Below, piece after piece: positions 25,055 through 32,812 of a stretch of DNA of 64,000 nucleotides. Position 1 is the stretch's first letter; the number at the start of each line of letters is the position of its first letter. This stretch comes from JACVRW01 sp963757815 (GTDB taxonomy: Bacteria; Actinomycetota; Thermoleophilia; Solirubrobacterales; Thermoleophilaceae): positions 1 to 64,000 of the forward strand of contig CAVWSN010000017.1 of the NCBI GenBank assembly GCA_963757815.1, read 5' to 3'. Made by a program: the position numbers and the translations under genes. The notes beneath the pieces are model-generated. The model searched no databases and had not been told where the DNA came from. It saw nothing but the letters and a program-made list of their open reading frames with translations.

Positions 25055-26317
25055 ATGACGGCGTCCGATGTCAATCGCACGATCGACGCGGTCTGGCGGA
25101 TCGAGTCCGCACGGCTGATCGCGGGCCTCGCCCGGATCGTGCGCGACGTCGGCCTTGCCGAGGACCTGGCGCACGACGCGCTGGTCGCCGCGCTGGAGCA
25201 GTGGCCCGAGTCGGGCGTCCCGGACAACCCGGGCGCCTGGCTCATGGCCACGGCGAAGCACCGGGCGATCGACCGGCTGCGGCGCAGCGAGATGGCCGAG
25301 CGCAAGCACCAGGAGCTCGGCCGCGAGCTTCAGATCAACCAGGCGCTGGCGGCCGCGGACTGGGACGCCGTGATCGAGGACGTTGGCGACGATGTCCTGC
25401 GGCTCATATTCACCACCTGCCATCCCGTGCTCTCACGTGAGGCGCGGGTGGCGCTCACGCTGCGGCTGCTGGGAGGGCTCACGACGCCCGAGATCGCACG
25501 TGCCTTCCTGGTTCCGGAGTCGACCGTCGCACAGCGAATCGTGCGCGCCAAGCGAACGCTCGCGGAGACGAACGTCCCCTTCGAGGTCCCGGGCCCCGAG
25601 GAGCGCGCCGCGCGCCTGTCGTCTGTGCTCGAGGTCATCTACATCGTCTTCAACGAGGGCTACTCCGCGACCGCGGGCGAGGAGTGGCTGCGGCCGGCGC
25701 TCGAGGCAGAGGCGCTTCGCCTCGGGCGGATCCTGGCCGCGCTCGCCCCGAACGAGCCCGAGGTCCACGGCCTCGTCGCCTTGATGGAGATCCAGGCGTC
25801 GCGCTCACGAGCGCGGGTCACCCCGTCGGGCGAGCCCATCCTGCTGCTCGACCAGGACCGCGGGCGCTGGGACTACGTGCTGATCGGGCGCGGGCTTGCC
25901 GCGCTCGAACGCGCCGAGCAGCTCGGCGGGCGGCTCGGTCCCTACACGCTGCAGGCCGCGATCGCGGCCTGCCACGCGCGCGCCCGGACGCCTGAGCAGA
26001 CCGACTGGCAGCGGATCGTGGCGCTCTACGACGCGCTCGCCGAGCTCTCCCCGTCGCCCGTCGTGGAACTGAACCGGGCGGTGGCGCTGGGGATGGCGTT
26101 CGGTCCGGCGGCGGGACTCGAGCTCGTGGACCAGCTGACCGACGAGCCGGCCCTCGAGAGCTACCACCTCCTGCCGAGCGTCCGCGGCGACCTGCTCGAG
26201 AAGCTCGGGCGCCTCGACGAGGCGCGCGAGGAGTTCGAGCGCGCGGCGTCGCTGACGCAGAACGCGCCTGAGCGCAAGCTGCTGCTCGAGCGCGCCGCCG
26301 CCTGCGCCCGCGGCTAG
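25055..26317 (+). CDS. ECF42-type RNA polymerase sigma factor
   Basis: A 420-residue sigma factor. Region 2 spans about residues 10-85 (IESARLIAGLARIVRDVGLA, LAHDALVAALEQWPESGVPD, PGAWLMATAKHRAIDRLRRS). Region 4 spans about 130-180 (RVALTLRLLGGLTTPEIARA, FLVPESTVAQRIVRAKRTLA). A TPR-like C-terminal extension of about 220 residues (VIYIVFNEGYSA, PYTLQAAIAACHARA, PSPVVELNRAVALGMAF, LLEKLGRLDEAREEFERAA) defines ECF42. No anti-sigma gene is nearby. In this group the extension is thought to control activity. It is co-transcribed with the DGPF gene, and the TGTCGA/CGACGTC site upstream suggests positive autoregulation. The 12.5-kb ECF gene is a truncated relative. Confidence 0.93.
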   Translation: MTASDVNRTIDAVWRIESARLIAGLARIVRDVGLAEDLAHDALVAALEQWPESGVPDNPGAWLMATAKHRAIDRLRRSEMAERKHQELGRELQINQALAAADWDAVIEDVGDDVLRLIFTTCHPVLSREARVALTLRLLGGLTTPEIARAFLVPESTVAQRIVRAKRTLAETNVPFEVPGPEERAARLSSVLEVIYIVFNEGYSATAGEEWLRPALEAEALRLGRILAALAPNEPEVHGLVALMEIQASRSRARVTPSGEPILLLDQDRGRWDYVLIGRGLAALERAEQLGGRLGPYTLQAAIAACHARARTPEQTDWQRIVALYDALAELSPSPVVELNRAVALGMAFGPAAGLELVDQLTDEPALESYHLLPSVRGDLLEKLGRLDEAREEFERAASLTQNAPERKLLLERAAACARG

Positions 26318-26324
26318 GCCACGC

Positions 26325-26718
26325 TCAGTCGGCGAACGGCCCGGGATCGGCCGGCACGTCCACGGCGTGCTCCTGGAGGACCTCCAGGGGGACGATGTCG
26401 AGCGTGCGCTCGTGCGTCGAGGCCAGCACCACGAACGCCGCCGCGCCGTCCTCGTGGGCCAGGAGCCAGTTGCGCGCGGTCACGCACCAGCGATCCCCCG
26501 GCACGAGCCCTGGGAAGCGATACTCGGGCACCGGCGTGCTCAGGTCGTTTCCGATCCCGCGCTGGTGCTCGAGGAACTCCTCCGTCACCACTGCGCAGAT
26601 CGTGTGGCTGCCCAGGTCCTCGAGGCCCGTGCGGCAGAACCCGTCGCGGTAGAAGCCCGTCAAGCGGCTCAGTGCTGCAGGGCTCGAGCTCCCCGCCGAG
26701 GACGTTGCGCTCGGTCAC
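26325..26718 (-). CDS. DUF2237 family protein, one frameshift
   Basis: About 130 residues. After dropping one T near 26,662 the protein reads VTERNVLGGELEPCSTEPLT, GFYRDGFCRTGLEDLGSHTI, CAVVTEEFLEHQRGIGNDLS, YRFPGLVPGDRWCVTARNWL and VVLASTHERTLDIVPLEVLQ. This matches DUF2237 throughout, including conserved cysteines and the GNDLS block. The GTG at 26718 gives the family's usual opening. Earlier TTG codons would overlap the amidohydrolase end. DUF2237 has no established function. It is the last gene of the 30.4-26.3 kb minus-strand operon. Confidence 0.87.
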
Positions 26719-26728
26719 CGGGCGCGCT

Positions 26729-27772
26729 TCAAGCGGCAAGCTCGGTCTGCTTGGCCTCCAAGTCGATTCCGTGCAGCCTGGCGAGGTTCTCGCCGAGGAT
26801 CTTGCGCTTGGCCTGCTCGGTGAGCTGCGGGTGGCCGCGCTCCTCGACGATGTCGCGCGGCAGCTCGAAGTTCCAGAACTCCTCGAGCGCCCACTGCGGG
26901 TGCCAGATCGGGCTCTCGCCGCCGTAGATGATCTTGTCCTCGCCGCACCACCACATCATCTTCCCGAGCGTCTCGGCGAACACGCGTGGCTGGCGGGAGA
27001 TGAAGTTCACGGTCGCCGCGATCGAGGCATAGAGGTTGGGGTAGCGCACGATCTGCCACAGGACCTCGTCGAGCCACGGCAGGCCGACGTGGAAGATCAC
27101 GAAGTTGATGTCGGGGAAGTTCGCGGCGGCCCCGTCCATGTCGAAGGTGCGCGTGTGCTCGACGGGCTGCGGCCCGAGCGGCACGCCCTTGTGGACGCCG
27201 ATCAGGTTCACGCCCAGCTCCTGCGCCTTCTCGAAGGCGGGGTATGCCACCCGCGGATCGTCCATTCGCCACGGGAACGGCCGTCCGTAGTCGTAGCGCA
27301 CGTTGTAGAACTTGAACGCCTTCGCCCCGTACTCCTTGACCTGGACCTCCATCAGGTCGAGTGCCTTCTTGCCCTCGAGCGGGTTGACGGAGCCCCAGAA
27401 CACCGCACGGTCGGGGTGCTTCTGCGCCATCTCGGCGCACTTCTCCCAGGACGAGAGCCCGTCGTGGAAGAGGTCGGTGAGCGGGAGCGGCTGCGCGACG
27501 ATCATGTCGGTGTCGGAGCCCTGGATGACCATCTCGTAGATCTCGTCGACCGACCACTCGCGGAAGAACTCATCGCGGGAGAGCACCCGCTCGCCCTCGC
27601 GCGTGAGCAGCGTGTGGAAGGCGTAGAGGTGCTCGTCGAAGAGCTCGCCGGGCGGTCCGATGGCGTTGCGCTTGTCGAAGTTGAACACGTGGCATACGCA
27701 ATCGAAGACGAAGGCCGGGACCTTCTGCTCCCGTGCCGCTGCCGGCTCGGACTGGGTGTCGGTAGCTGCCAT
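26729..27772 (-). CDS. Amidohydrolase_2-family metal-dependent hydrolase with atypical metal ligands
   Basis: A 347-residue TIM-barrel protein of the Amidohydrolase_2/ACMSD type. It opens FVFDCVCHVFNFDKRNAIGP, where the usual D-x-H metal motif reads D-C-V-C-H. Later blocks are AKAFKFYNVRYDYGRPFPW, LGVNLIGVHKGVPLG (metal His), INFVIFHVGLPWLDEV (second His) and DKIIYGGESPIWHPQW, where the usual Asp of GSDxP is Glu. Family members decarboxylate or hydrolyse ring carboxylates such as aminocarboxymuconate or resorcylate. A MIP18/PaaD-like gene four bases upstream suggests metal or Fe-S cofactor maturation. GGAG precedes the ATG. Confidence 0.82.
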   Translation of the reverse strand: MAATDTQSEPAAAREQKVPAFVFDCVCHVFNFDKRNAIGPPGELFDEHLYAFHTLLTREGERVLSRDEFFREWSVDEIYEMVIQGSDTDMIVAQPLPLTDLFHDGLSSWEKCAEMAQKHPDRAVFWGSVNPLEGKKALDLMEVQVKEYGAKAFKFYNVRYDYGRPFPWRMDDPRVAYPAFEKAQELGVNLIGVHKGVPLGPQPVEHTRTFDMDGAAANFPDINFVIFHVGLPWLDEVLWQIVRYPNLYASIAATVNFISRQPRVFAETLGKMMWWCGEDKIIYGGESPIWHPQWALEEFWNFELPRDIVEERGHPQLTEQAKRKILGENLARLHGIDLEAKQTELAA

Positions 27773-27776
27773 CGGT

Positions 27777-28154
27777 CTACGCTCCTTCGGTTCGTGCGAG
27801 CCTCCGCTCGCGGTAGGGCTCGAGCTCGTCGAGCGGCATGCTGAGCTTCTCGCGCGCCGAGGGGGACAGCCGCTCCATGGTCCAGACGGGCTCCCACACC
27901 ACCTGCACGTCGACCGTCTCGACCCCGGCGAGCTGCCGCAGCCGGTCCGGGATCGCGCTCGACATGGTGGCCACGAACGGGCACCAGCCGGTGGTGGGAA
28001 CGAGGTCCACGCTCACGTGCGCGCCCTGCACGCGCACGTCCCCGACGACGCCCATGTCGACGATGCTGATGCCGCGGTCGGCGCAGCACGGGTCGTACAC
28101 GTCGCGCAGCGCCTCCATGAGCTCTGCACGGTCCGGCGATTCCGCGTGTCTCAC
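27777..28154 (-). CDS. MIP18/PaaD-like (DUF59) metal-sulfur cluster assembly factor
   Basis: A 125-residue DUF59 protein. It reads RAELMEALRDVYDPCCADRG, SIVDMGVVGDVRVQGAHVSV, DLVPTTGWCPFVATMSSAIP and VVWEPVWTMERLSPSAREKL. The C-P-F motif (canonical C-P) and the terminal PWT-like VWT block are those of SufT/PaaD proteins, which help load Fe-S clusters onto clients. The GTG at 28154 overlaps the stop of the SUMF1-like gene (GTGA) and has GGAGG five bases upstream, so it is preferred to a GTG at 28166. The adjacent amidohydrolase is the likely client. Confidence 0.85.
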   Translation of the reverse strand: MRHAESPDRAELMEALRDVYDPCCADRGISIVDMGVVGDVRVQGAHVSVDLVPTTGWCPFVATMSSAIPDRLRQLAGVETVDVQVVWEPVWTMERLSPSAREKLSMPLDELEPYRERRLARTEGA

Positions 28155-28849
28155 GGCTCCCTCCACGGATCGTCGCTGACATCGAAGGCGAGCCGGAAGC
28201 CGGTCGTGGGGGTGCCGCGGCGCGGCTCAGCGGCGAGCGCGCGCGACGCTCGCAGGCCCCAGGCGTGGTCGAGCCACGACCCTCCGCGCACCACTCCCCA
28301 TCCCTCCGGCGTCCGGTCCGCCACCCACTCCCACACGTTGCCCGCCAGCTGCTCGGCCCCAAACGGGCCGGCGCCCTCGGGATGCGCCGTCACCGGCACG
28401 GTCCAGCCCCAGCCCGACTCGGCGCAGGCGCAGCGGTCGGGGTCGAACGTGTCGCCCCACGGCCACGAGCGTCCGTCGCGGCCGCGCGCGACTGCCTCCC
28501 ATTCCTCTCCGGTCGGCAGGCGCACCGGGCGGCCCAGCTCGGCCGCGGCCCAGCGGCAGAAGGCGCCGGCTTCGTCGAGCGAGAGGCCGGTGACAGGGTG
28601 ATCGGCGAGCGCCGGCGCCTCGAGCCGAGCGGCGAGCACGGCGTCCGCGCTCCGGCCGGTGGCCTCGAAGAACCCGCGCGCCTGCGAGTTCACCACGGGC
28701 CAGCGGCCGATTCCGACCCGATCCAGCACGACCGCGCGTTCCTCCCCGGGCTCCCCGAGACGGTAAGTCCCGGCCGGCAGCTCGACCGATTCTTCGAGCG
28801 GAAGCTCGCCTGCGACCTTCGCGGTGTCGGGCGGCGCGGTGCTGTGCAT
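28151..28849 (-). CDS. SUMF1/FGE-like domain protein lacking the FGE cysteines
   Basis: A 232-residue SUMF1-superfamily protein. It reads AGTYRLGEPGEERAVVLDRV, WPVVNSQARGFFEATGRSAD, HPVTGLSLDEAGAFCRWAAA, RLPTGEEWEAVARGRDGRSW, WPWGDTFDPDRCACAESGW and QLAGNVWEWVADRTPEGWG. True formylglycine-generating enzymes have two active-site cysteines in the segment after RGGS. Here it reads RGGSWLDHAWGLRASRALAA with none, so formylglycine activity is unlikely. C-type-lectin-fold binding or sulfoxide-synthase-like roles remain possible. GGAGG precedes the ATG. It lies 70 bases after the sulfatase-fold gene and overlaps the MIP18-like gene. Confidence 0.85.
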   Translation of the reverse strand: MHSTAPPDTAKVAGELPLEESVELPAGTYRLGEPGEERAVVLDRVGIGRWPVVNSQARGFFEATGRSADAVLAARLEAPALADHPVTGLSLDEAGAFCRWAAAELGRPVRLPTGEEWEAVARGRDGRSWPWGDTFDPDRCACAESGWGWTVPVTAHPEGAGPFGAEQLAGNVWEWVADRTPEGWGVVRGGSWLDHAWGLRASRALAAEPRRGTPTTGFRLAFDVSDDPWREP

Positions 28850-28919
28850 CGACTCCCTCCTGCCGAGGATCCGATCGGGACGCACGCTACCGCCTGCGGC
28901 TCGCCCGGTGCGCTCAGGC

Positions 28920-30383
28920 TCAGATCGTGCCGGGGTAGTACGGCAGCGGGCCGCCGGCCCTGCGCCGCACGGCGCCGAACAGCTCGCGTGCCTTGCCGCC
29001 GCGGGAGGCGGCGAGGTCGCGCCACTCGTGGCGGTCGCCTCTTGGGTCGTAGAGGTGGAGGTCGCCGCCGGTGTTGCTGCCGAACGCCTTCCAGCGCTCG
29101 CTCTGTACGAAGAAGCTGTTGCCGTAGCCACCCCAGGCGTAGGGGCGCTCCGGAGGGCGCCGGCCGTCGAAGAAGCCCGACAGGTCAATGCCGTCCATCT
29201 CGCGCGGAGCGGGCACACCGGCCATCGACAGCAGCGTGGGCGCCACGTCATGGGTCGAGGCGAACCAGCGCCGGGTGCGCCCCGCGAGGCGGCGTTCCGG
29301 GTGGATGACGATCAGCGGAACGTGAATCAGCTCGGGATGGAGCCGCGTCGAGATCTTGCCCGTGAGGCCGTGGTCGCCGAGGAAGAAGCCGTGATCCGAG
29401 ACGAGCACGATCGCCGTCTCACGCTCCAGATCCAGGTCATGCAGCCGCTCGAGGAAGACGCCGAGCCAGCGGTCGGTCATCGTAACCTCGGCGGCGTAGA
29501 GGGCCTTCATGCGGTCGACGAGCACGAGGTCGGCACCGCTCAGGTATCTCGACACGGGCGCGTAGTACGGCCGCGCCGGCTCGGGCCCGCGATAGTCCGG
29601 GTCGCCGTACATGTCGACGTAGCGGCGCGGCGGGGTCCACGGCTCGTGCGGCTCGAAGGTGTCGACGACCAGTGCGAACGGCTCCGGGCGCTGGGCCGCG
29701 GCCTCGAGCAGGCGTGCCCCGTCCCGGAAGACCCGGGCGGCGAACGACCTCGTCTCGTCGTGGACGTAGCGGCCATTCGCCAGGTAGCGGCGGACACGGT
29801 CGCGGGTGTCGGCGTCCTCGATCGCCGGCGGCAGCCAGTGCCGCAGCTCGGCGTCGGAGACCCCCGCCGCGGTCCCGCCGAACTGGCCGCCTCTGCGAAC
29901 GAAGCGGTCGAAGCTGCGCCGGAAGGGCGCCCACGGCGGCGAGAAGCCGAGGCCGGTGTTGTCGGTCACGTATGCCGTCCAGTAGCCGGCGCGCTTGAGG
30001 ACGCTCGTGAACGACATGCCGGGGCTCGCGAGCGGCGCCCAGCCGGGCTCGCCGAGCAGTCCCGGGTACGGGTGCCAGCCGCGGAACGGGAACACGCGCC
30101 GGCCGCTGAGGATCGACCTGCGCGCGGGCACTGTGGGCATCGCCTCCGGAAAGCAGCGCGTGAAGCTGAGCCCCTCGCGCGCGAGCGCGTCGATGTTGGG
30201 CGTGCGGGCGCGGTTTCCGAAGGAGTGGTCGGCGCGGAGAGTGTCGACGATGATGAGGACGACGTTGGGCCCGTCGTGGGGCCTGCTGCCCTGCCCACGT
30301 GCCGCGGCCGGCAGTCCGGCAAGGGCGGCCGCGGAGAGGCCCGCGTCGCGGATGAAACGCCGCCTGGTGGTGGACGCCGGCAT
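28920..30383 (-). CDS. Exported sulfatase-fold hydrolase with Thr at the nucleophile position
   Basis: A 487-residue alkaline-phosphatase/sulfatase-superfamily enzyme with a Tat-like signal (TTRRRFIRDAGLSAAALAG). Metal residues appear in PNVVLIIVDTLRADHSFGN (Asp47) and later in TAIVLVSDHGFFLGDHGLTG. The nucleophile motif, C/S-x-P-S/A-R in FGly sulfatases, reads T84-V-P-A-R here. Thr at this site is known in phosphoethanolamine transferases and some sulfatase-like hydrolases, so a phosphoesterase or phosphotransferase is more likely than a sulfatase. It heads the operon SUMF1-like, MIP18-like, amidohydrolase, DUF2237. It acts outside the membrane. Confidence 0.85.
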   Translation of the reverse strand: MPASTTRRRFIRDAGLSAAALAGLPAAARGQGSRPHDGPNVVLIIVDTLRADHSFGNRARTPNIDALAREGLSFTRCFPEAMPTVPARRSILSGRRVFPFRGWHPYPGLLGEPGWAPLASPGMSFTSVLKRAGYWTAYVTDNTGLGFSPPWAPFRRSFDRFVRRGGQFGGTAAGVSDAELRHWLPPAIEDADTRDRVRRYLANGRYVHDETRSFAARVFRDGARLLEAAAQRPEPFALVVDTFEPHEPWTPPRRYVDMYGDPDYRGPEPARPYYAPVSRYLSGADLVLVDRMKALYAAEVTMTDRWLGVFLERLHDLDLERETAIVLVSDHGFFLGDHGLTGKISTRLHPELIHVPLIVIHPERRLAGRTRRWFASTHDVAPTLLSMAGVPAPREMDGIDLSGFFDGRRPPERPYAWGGYGNSFFVQSERWKAFGSNTGGDLHLYDPRGDRHEWRDLAASRGGKARELFGAVRRRAGGPLPYYPGTI

Positions 30384-30421
30384 GGGCGGCGGAGGTTGCC
30401 AGAACGACCGGGCGAACCCGG

Positions 30422-30468
30422 CACCTCTCCGCTTTGCCCACCATATGGGTGGTCAGAACGGAGAGGTG
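30422..30468. promoter_or_regulatory. Nested inverted repeats between divergent genes
   Basis: Outer arms CACCTCTCCG (30422-30431) and CGGAGAGGTG (30459-30468) are perfect 10-bp complements. Inside them is a second dyad, CCCACCATATGGGTGG (30437-30452), with CCACC/GGTGG arms. The structure lies between the divergent sulfatase-fold gene (start 30383) and the DsbA-like gene (start about 30,488). It could be an operator, a leader hairpin or overlapping promoters. Confidence 0.6.
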
Positions 30469-30487
30469 GACGGCTAAGGTCGTGGGG

Positions 30488-31045
30488 GTGCCGATCGTTC
30501 CCGCAACGCTCGATCCTCCGGTGGACCCCGGGCGTGACCACGTGCGCGGCGCACCTGAAGCGCCCGTCACGCTCGTCGAGTACGGCGATTTCCAGTGCCC
30601 CTACTGCGGCGAGGCCTACCCGGTGGTGAACGAGCTGCGCGCGCGCTTCGGCGATCAGCTTCGCTTCGTCTTCCGCCACATGCCACAGGCCGGCCTGCAC
30701 CCCCGGGCTCAGGCGGCCGCCGAGGCTGCGGAGGCCGCCGGCGCACAGGATCGCTTCTGGGAGATGCACGACCGCCTCTTCAACCACCAGCACGAGCTGA
30801 GCGATGCCGAGCTCCGAAACCACGCCGCGGCGATCGGCCTCAAAGTCGAGCGCTTCGACCGCGAGTTGCAAGAACGCCTGCACGCCGCCCATGTCCGAGC
30901 CGACTACCAAAGCGGCGTGCGGAGCGGGACCCCGAGCACGCCGCGCTTCTTCGTAAACGGCGTGATCCACCTCGGATCCCCCACATTGCCCGAGCTCGAG
31001 CAGGCGATTTCGACTGCGCTCGCGTCGCCCGCACGCGCGGTTTGA
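30488..31045 (+). CDS. DsbA-like thioredoxin-fold oxidoreductase
   Basis: A 185-residue thioredoxin-fold protein with the active site GDFQCPYCGEAYPVV (CPYC) at about residues 37-40. VTLVEYGDF precedes the site, FRHMPQAGLHPRAQAAAEAA, DRFWEMHDRLF and the cis-Pro segment GTPSTPRFFVNGV follow. No signal peptide is visible, which places it among actinobacterial cytoplasmic DsbA/FrnE-like or NhaA-fused thioredoxin types. It acts on thiols or disulfides of unknown partners. The GTG at 30488 was chosen because AAGG lies eight bases upstream. A GTG two codons earlier is possible. Confidence 0.88.
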   Translation: MPIVPATLDPPVDPGRDHVRGAPEAPVTLVEYGDFQCPYCGEAYPVVNELRARFGDQLRFVFRHMPQAGLHPRAQAAAEAAEAAGAQDRFWEMHDRLFNHQHELSDAELRNHAAAIGLKVERFDRELQERLHAAHVRADYQSGVRSGTPSTPRFFVNGVIHLGSPTLPELEQAISTALASPARAV

Positions 31046-31108
31046 GCCCGCCCCGGCTAGTCTCCCCTTGACCTCGTCGCGCCTCGCGCGCCGGTGAGGG
31101 GGTCAAGC

Positions 31109-32401
31109 ATGGCTGTTTCGAGAGGATCGAAAGCAGCGGTCGCGGGGACCACGACGCGCGTGACTTTTGAGGTCGAGCGCTTCGGCTGGGTCGCGGACGA
31201 CCGCATCGAGCTCGCGGGCCGTTGGTTCGGCCTGCGCGGTCACCGCTTCCTGCGACCGACGCTCGACGTCGAGGTGGACGGCCATCACCGGCGGCTGCTC
31301 GCCCTGCTCGAGCACAAGCCCTGGGCGGCCGATGACGGGGACGAGTGGGTGGCCGCCTTCAACTGGCAGGGTGAGCCTGTCCACTTACCGGGGGCGGAGC
31401 TGGCCGTCGGCCCCGATTTGACCGTCGAGCTGCCCGCACCCGCCGGCGGGCGCTCACCGTCGCCGAAGCGACCCGCCCCGCAGGCACACGACCTGCTGCC
31501 GGCGGGGAGGCCGCGCGCGGACATCGAGCTCGATCTGGCCACTGCCCGGGACGAGGCCGAGCGCGTCGCGGGCGAGCTCGAGCGCCAGCGGGCCACGCAC
31601 GCCGCCCGAACGGAGGAGCTCCAGAGGCGGCTGAGCGCCGAGCACGAGGCGGTGGCGTCCCTCAAGGAGGAGCTCGCGGCCGCTCGCGCCGCGGCCTCCG
31701 CCCTCGAGTCCGAGAGCGCGAGCCGGATCGAGCAGCTCTCGGCCGAGCGGGACGCCGCGGTCGCTGCCAACTCGGCGGCGCTCGCGGAGACCAAGCGCAT
31801 CGAGAGCGAGCGCGACGCCGCGCTGAGGGGGCGTGCCGCCGTGGAGCAGGAGCGCGATGCCGCGGTGCGTGCGCGCGACTCCGCACGGCAGGAGCGCAAC
31901 GCCTGGATGTCGCGTGCCCGTGTGGCGCTGGCGGAGCAGAGCAAGCCCGCCACGGGCACGGTGCGCCGCCGCCCGGCGGCCTCCGCGCGGCCCCCTCAGG
32001 CTGAGCCTGTCCCCGAGGAAGGGCCTGCCGGCCCGGCCGTGCCCGCCGCGGACCCACCCCGGCCCCGCGCCGCCCGTACCCGCCGGGCCACAACCGCCCC
32101 GAGCGACGACAACGGCGACGCCCCACTCGCACCTGCACGCGGGCCGCGCGCCGAAGCCGCAGCCTCCCCGGCCCGCGGGCCCCGCGCCGGCGTTCGCACG
32201 GTCAAGATCGGCTTCGACGAATCGCTCGCGAGCTCGCCCCGGCCCGGGGCCGGCGCGCCGGAGGAACTGACCACGCCCCTGCTCGGCGTCCCGCCGGGAC
32301 GGACGGGTCCCCGGCCCACGATCCCGCTCTGGGCCTCCCGCCTGCTGGCGGCGCTGGCACTCGTGATCGCCGTCGTGATCGCGGTCCTGCTGATCTTCTG
32401 A
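31109..32401 (+). CDS. Tail-anchored coiled-coil protein of unknown function
   Basis: A 430-residue protein in four parts. Residues about 8-115 form a beta-rich domain (TRVTFEVERFGWVADDRIEL, GHRFLRPTLDVEVDGHHRRL, HKPWAADDGDEWVAAFNWQG). Residues about 135-280 are a long charged coiled coil (LDLATARDEAERVAGELERQ, EEELAAARAAASALE-like repeats). Residues about 285-400 are a Pro/Ala/Arg-rich low-complexity region. A single C-terminal membrane helix LLAALALVIAVVIAVLLIF ends the protein. This topology leaves the protein facing the cytoplasm on a tail anchor. I do not recognise a named family. It stands alone, 63 bases after the DsbA-like gene. Confidence 0.75.
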   Translation: MAVSRGSKAAVAGTTTRVTFEVERFGWVADDRIELAGRWFGLRGHRFLRPTLDVEVDGHHRRLLALLEHKPWAADDGDEWVAAFNWQGEPVHLPGAELAVGPDLTVELPAPAGGRSPSPKRPAPQAHDLLPAGRPRADIELDLATARDEAERVAGELERQRATHAARTEELQRRLSAEHEAVASLKEELAAARAAASALESESASRIEQLSAERDAAVAANSAALAETKRIESERDAALRGRAAVEQERDAAVRARDSARQERNAWMSRARVALAEQSKPATGTVRRRPAASARPPQAEPVPEEGPAGPAVPAADPPRPRAARTRRATTAPSDDNGDAPLAPARGPRAEAAASPARGPRAGVRTVKIGFDESLASSPRPGAGAPEELTTPLLGVPPGRTGPRPTIPLWASRLLAALALVIAVVIAVLLIF

Positions 32402-32407
32402 GCGCGC

Positions 32408-32812
32408 CTAGCCGAGCGCCTGGTCGAGCGCCTCGTTGACCAGCTCGTCCGCGCGCTGGTTCTGCTCGCGCCTGACGGGGCGCACGGCCCAGCGCTCGAA
32501 GCCGCGCAGCTCCCTCATCGCCTCGAGGAAGAGCGGCTTGAGACCCGCGTGCTTGACCTTGTATTCGCCGCCGATCTGACGTGCGACGAGCTCGGAATCG
32601 TTGACCACCTCGACCTCCGTGGCACCCAGGTCGCGCGCCAGCTCGAGGCCGAGCAGCAGGGCGCGGTACTCGGCCACATTGTTGGTGGCCTCGCCGATGA
32701 ACGCGTTGCGCTCACCGAGCTGGTCACCGTCGGGCGTCGAGGCCACGGCGGCCACGGCGGCGGGCCCGGGGTTGCCGCGCGCCCCGCCGTCGACGTGCAC
32801 GACGACCTTCAC
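32408..32812 (-). CDS. Ribonuclease HI family protein
   Basis: A 134-residue RNase H-fold protein. Active-site residues are Asp in VVVHVDGGARGNPGPAAVAA, Glu in NNVAEYRALLLGLELARDLG, Asp in VEVVNDSELVARQIGGEYKV and Asp in REQNQRADELVNEALDQAL. This short bacterial type lacks the basic handle of E. coli RnhA and removes RNA from RNA-DNA hybrids. The GTG start overlaps the stop of the CxxC-domain gene upstream (GTGA), so the two are translationally coupled. It converges with the tail-anchored protein gene. Confidence 0.92.
   Translation of the reverse strand: MKVVVHVDGGARGNPGPAAVAAVASTPDGDQLGERNAFIGEATNNVAEYRALLLGLELARDLGATEVEVVNDSELVARQIGGEYKVKHAGLKPLFLEAMRELRGFERWAVRPVRREQNQRADELVNEALDQALG

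Noticed and set aside
28151..28849. Formylglycine-generating enzyme
   Set aside because: Both catalytic cysteines are missing in the RGGS...GFR segment.
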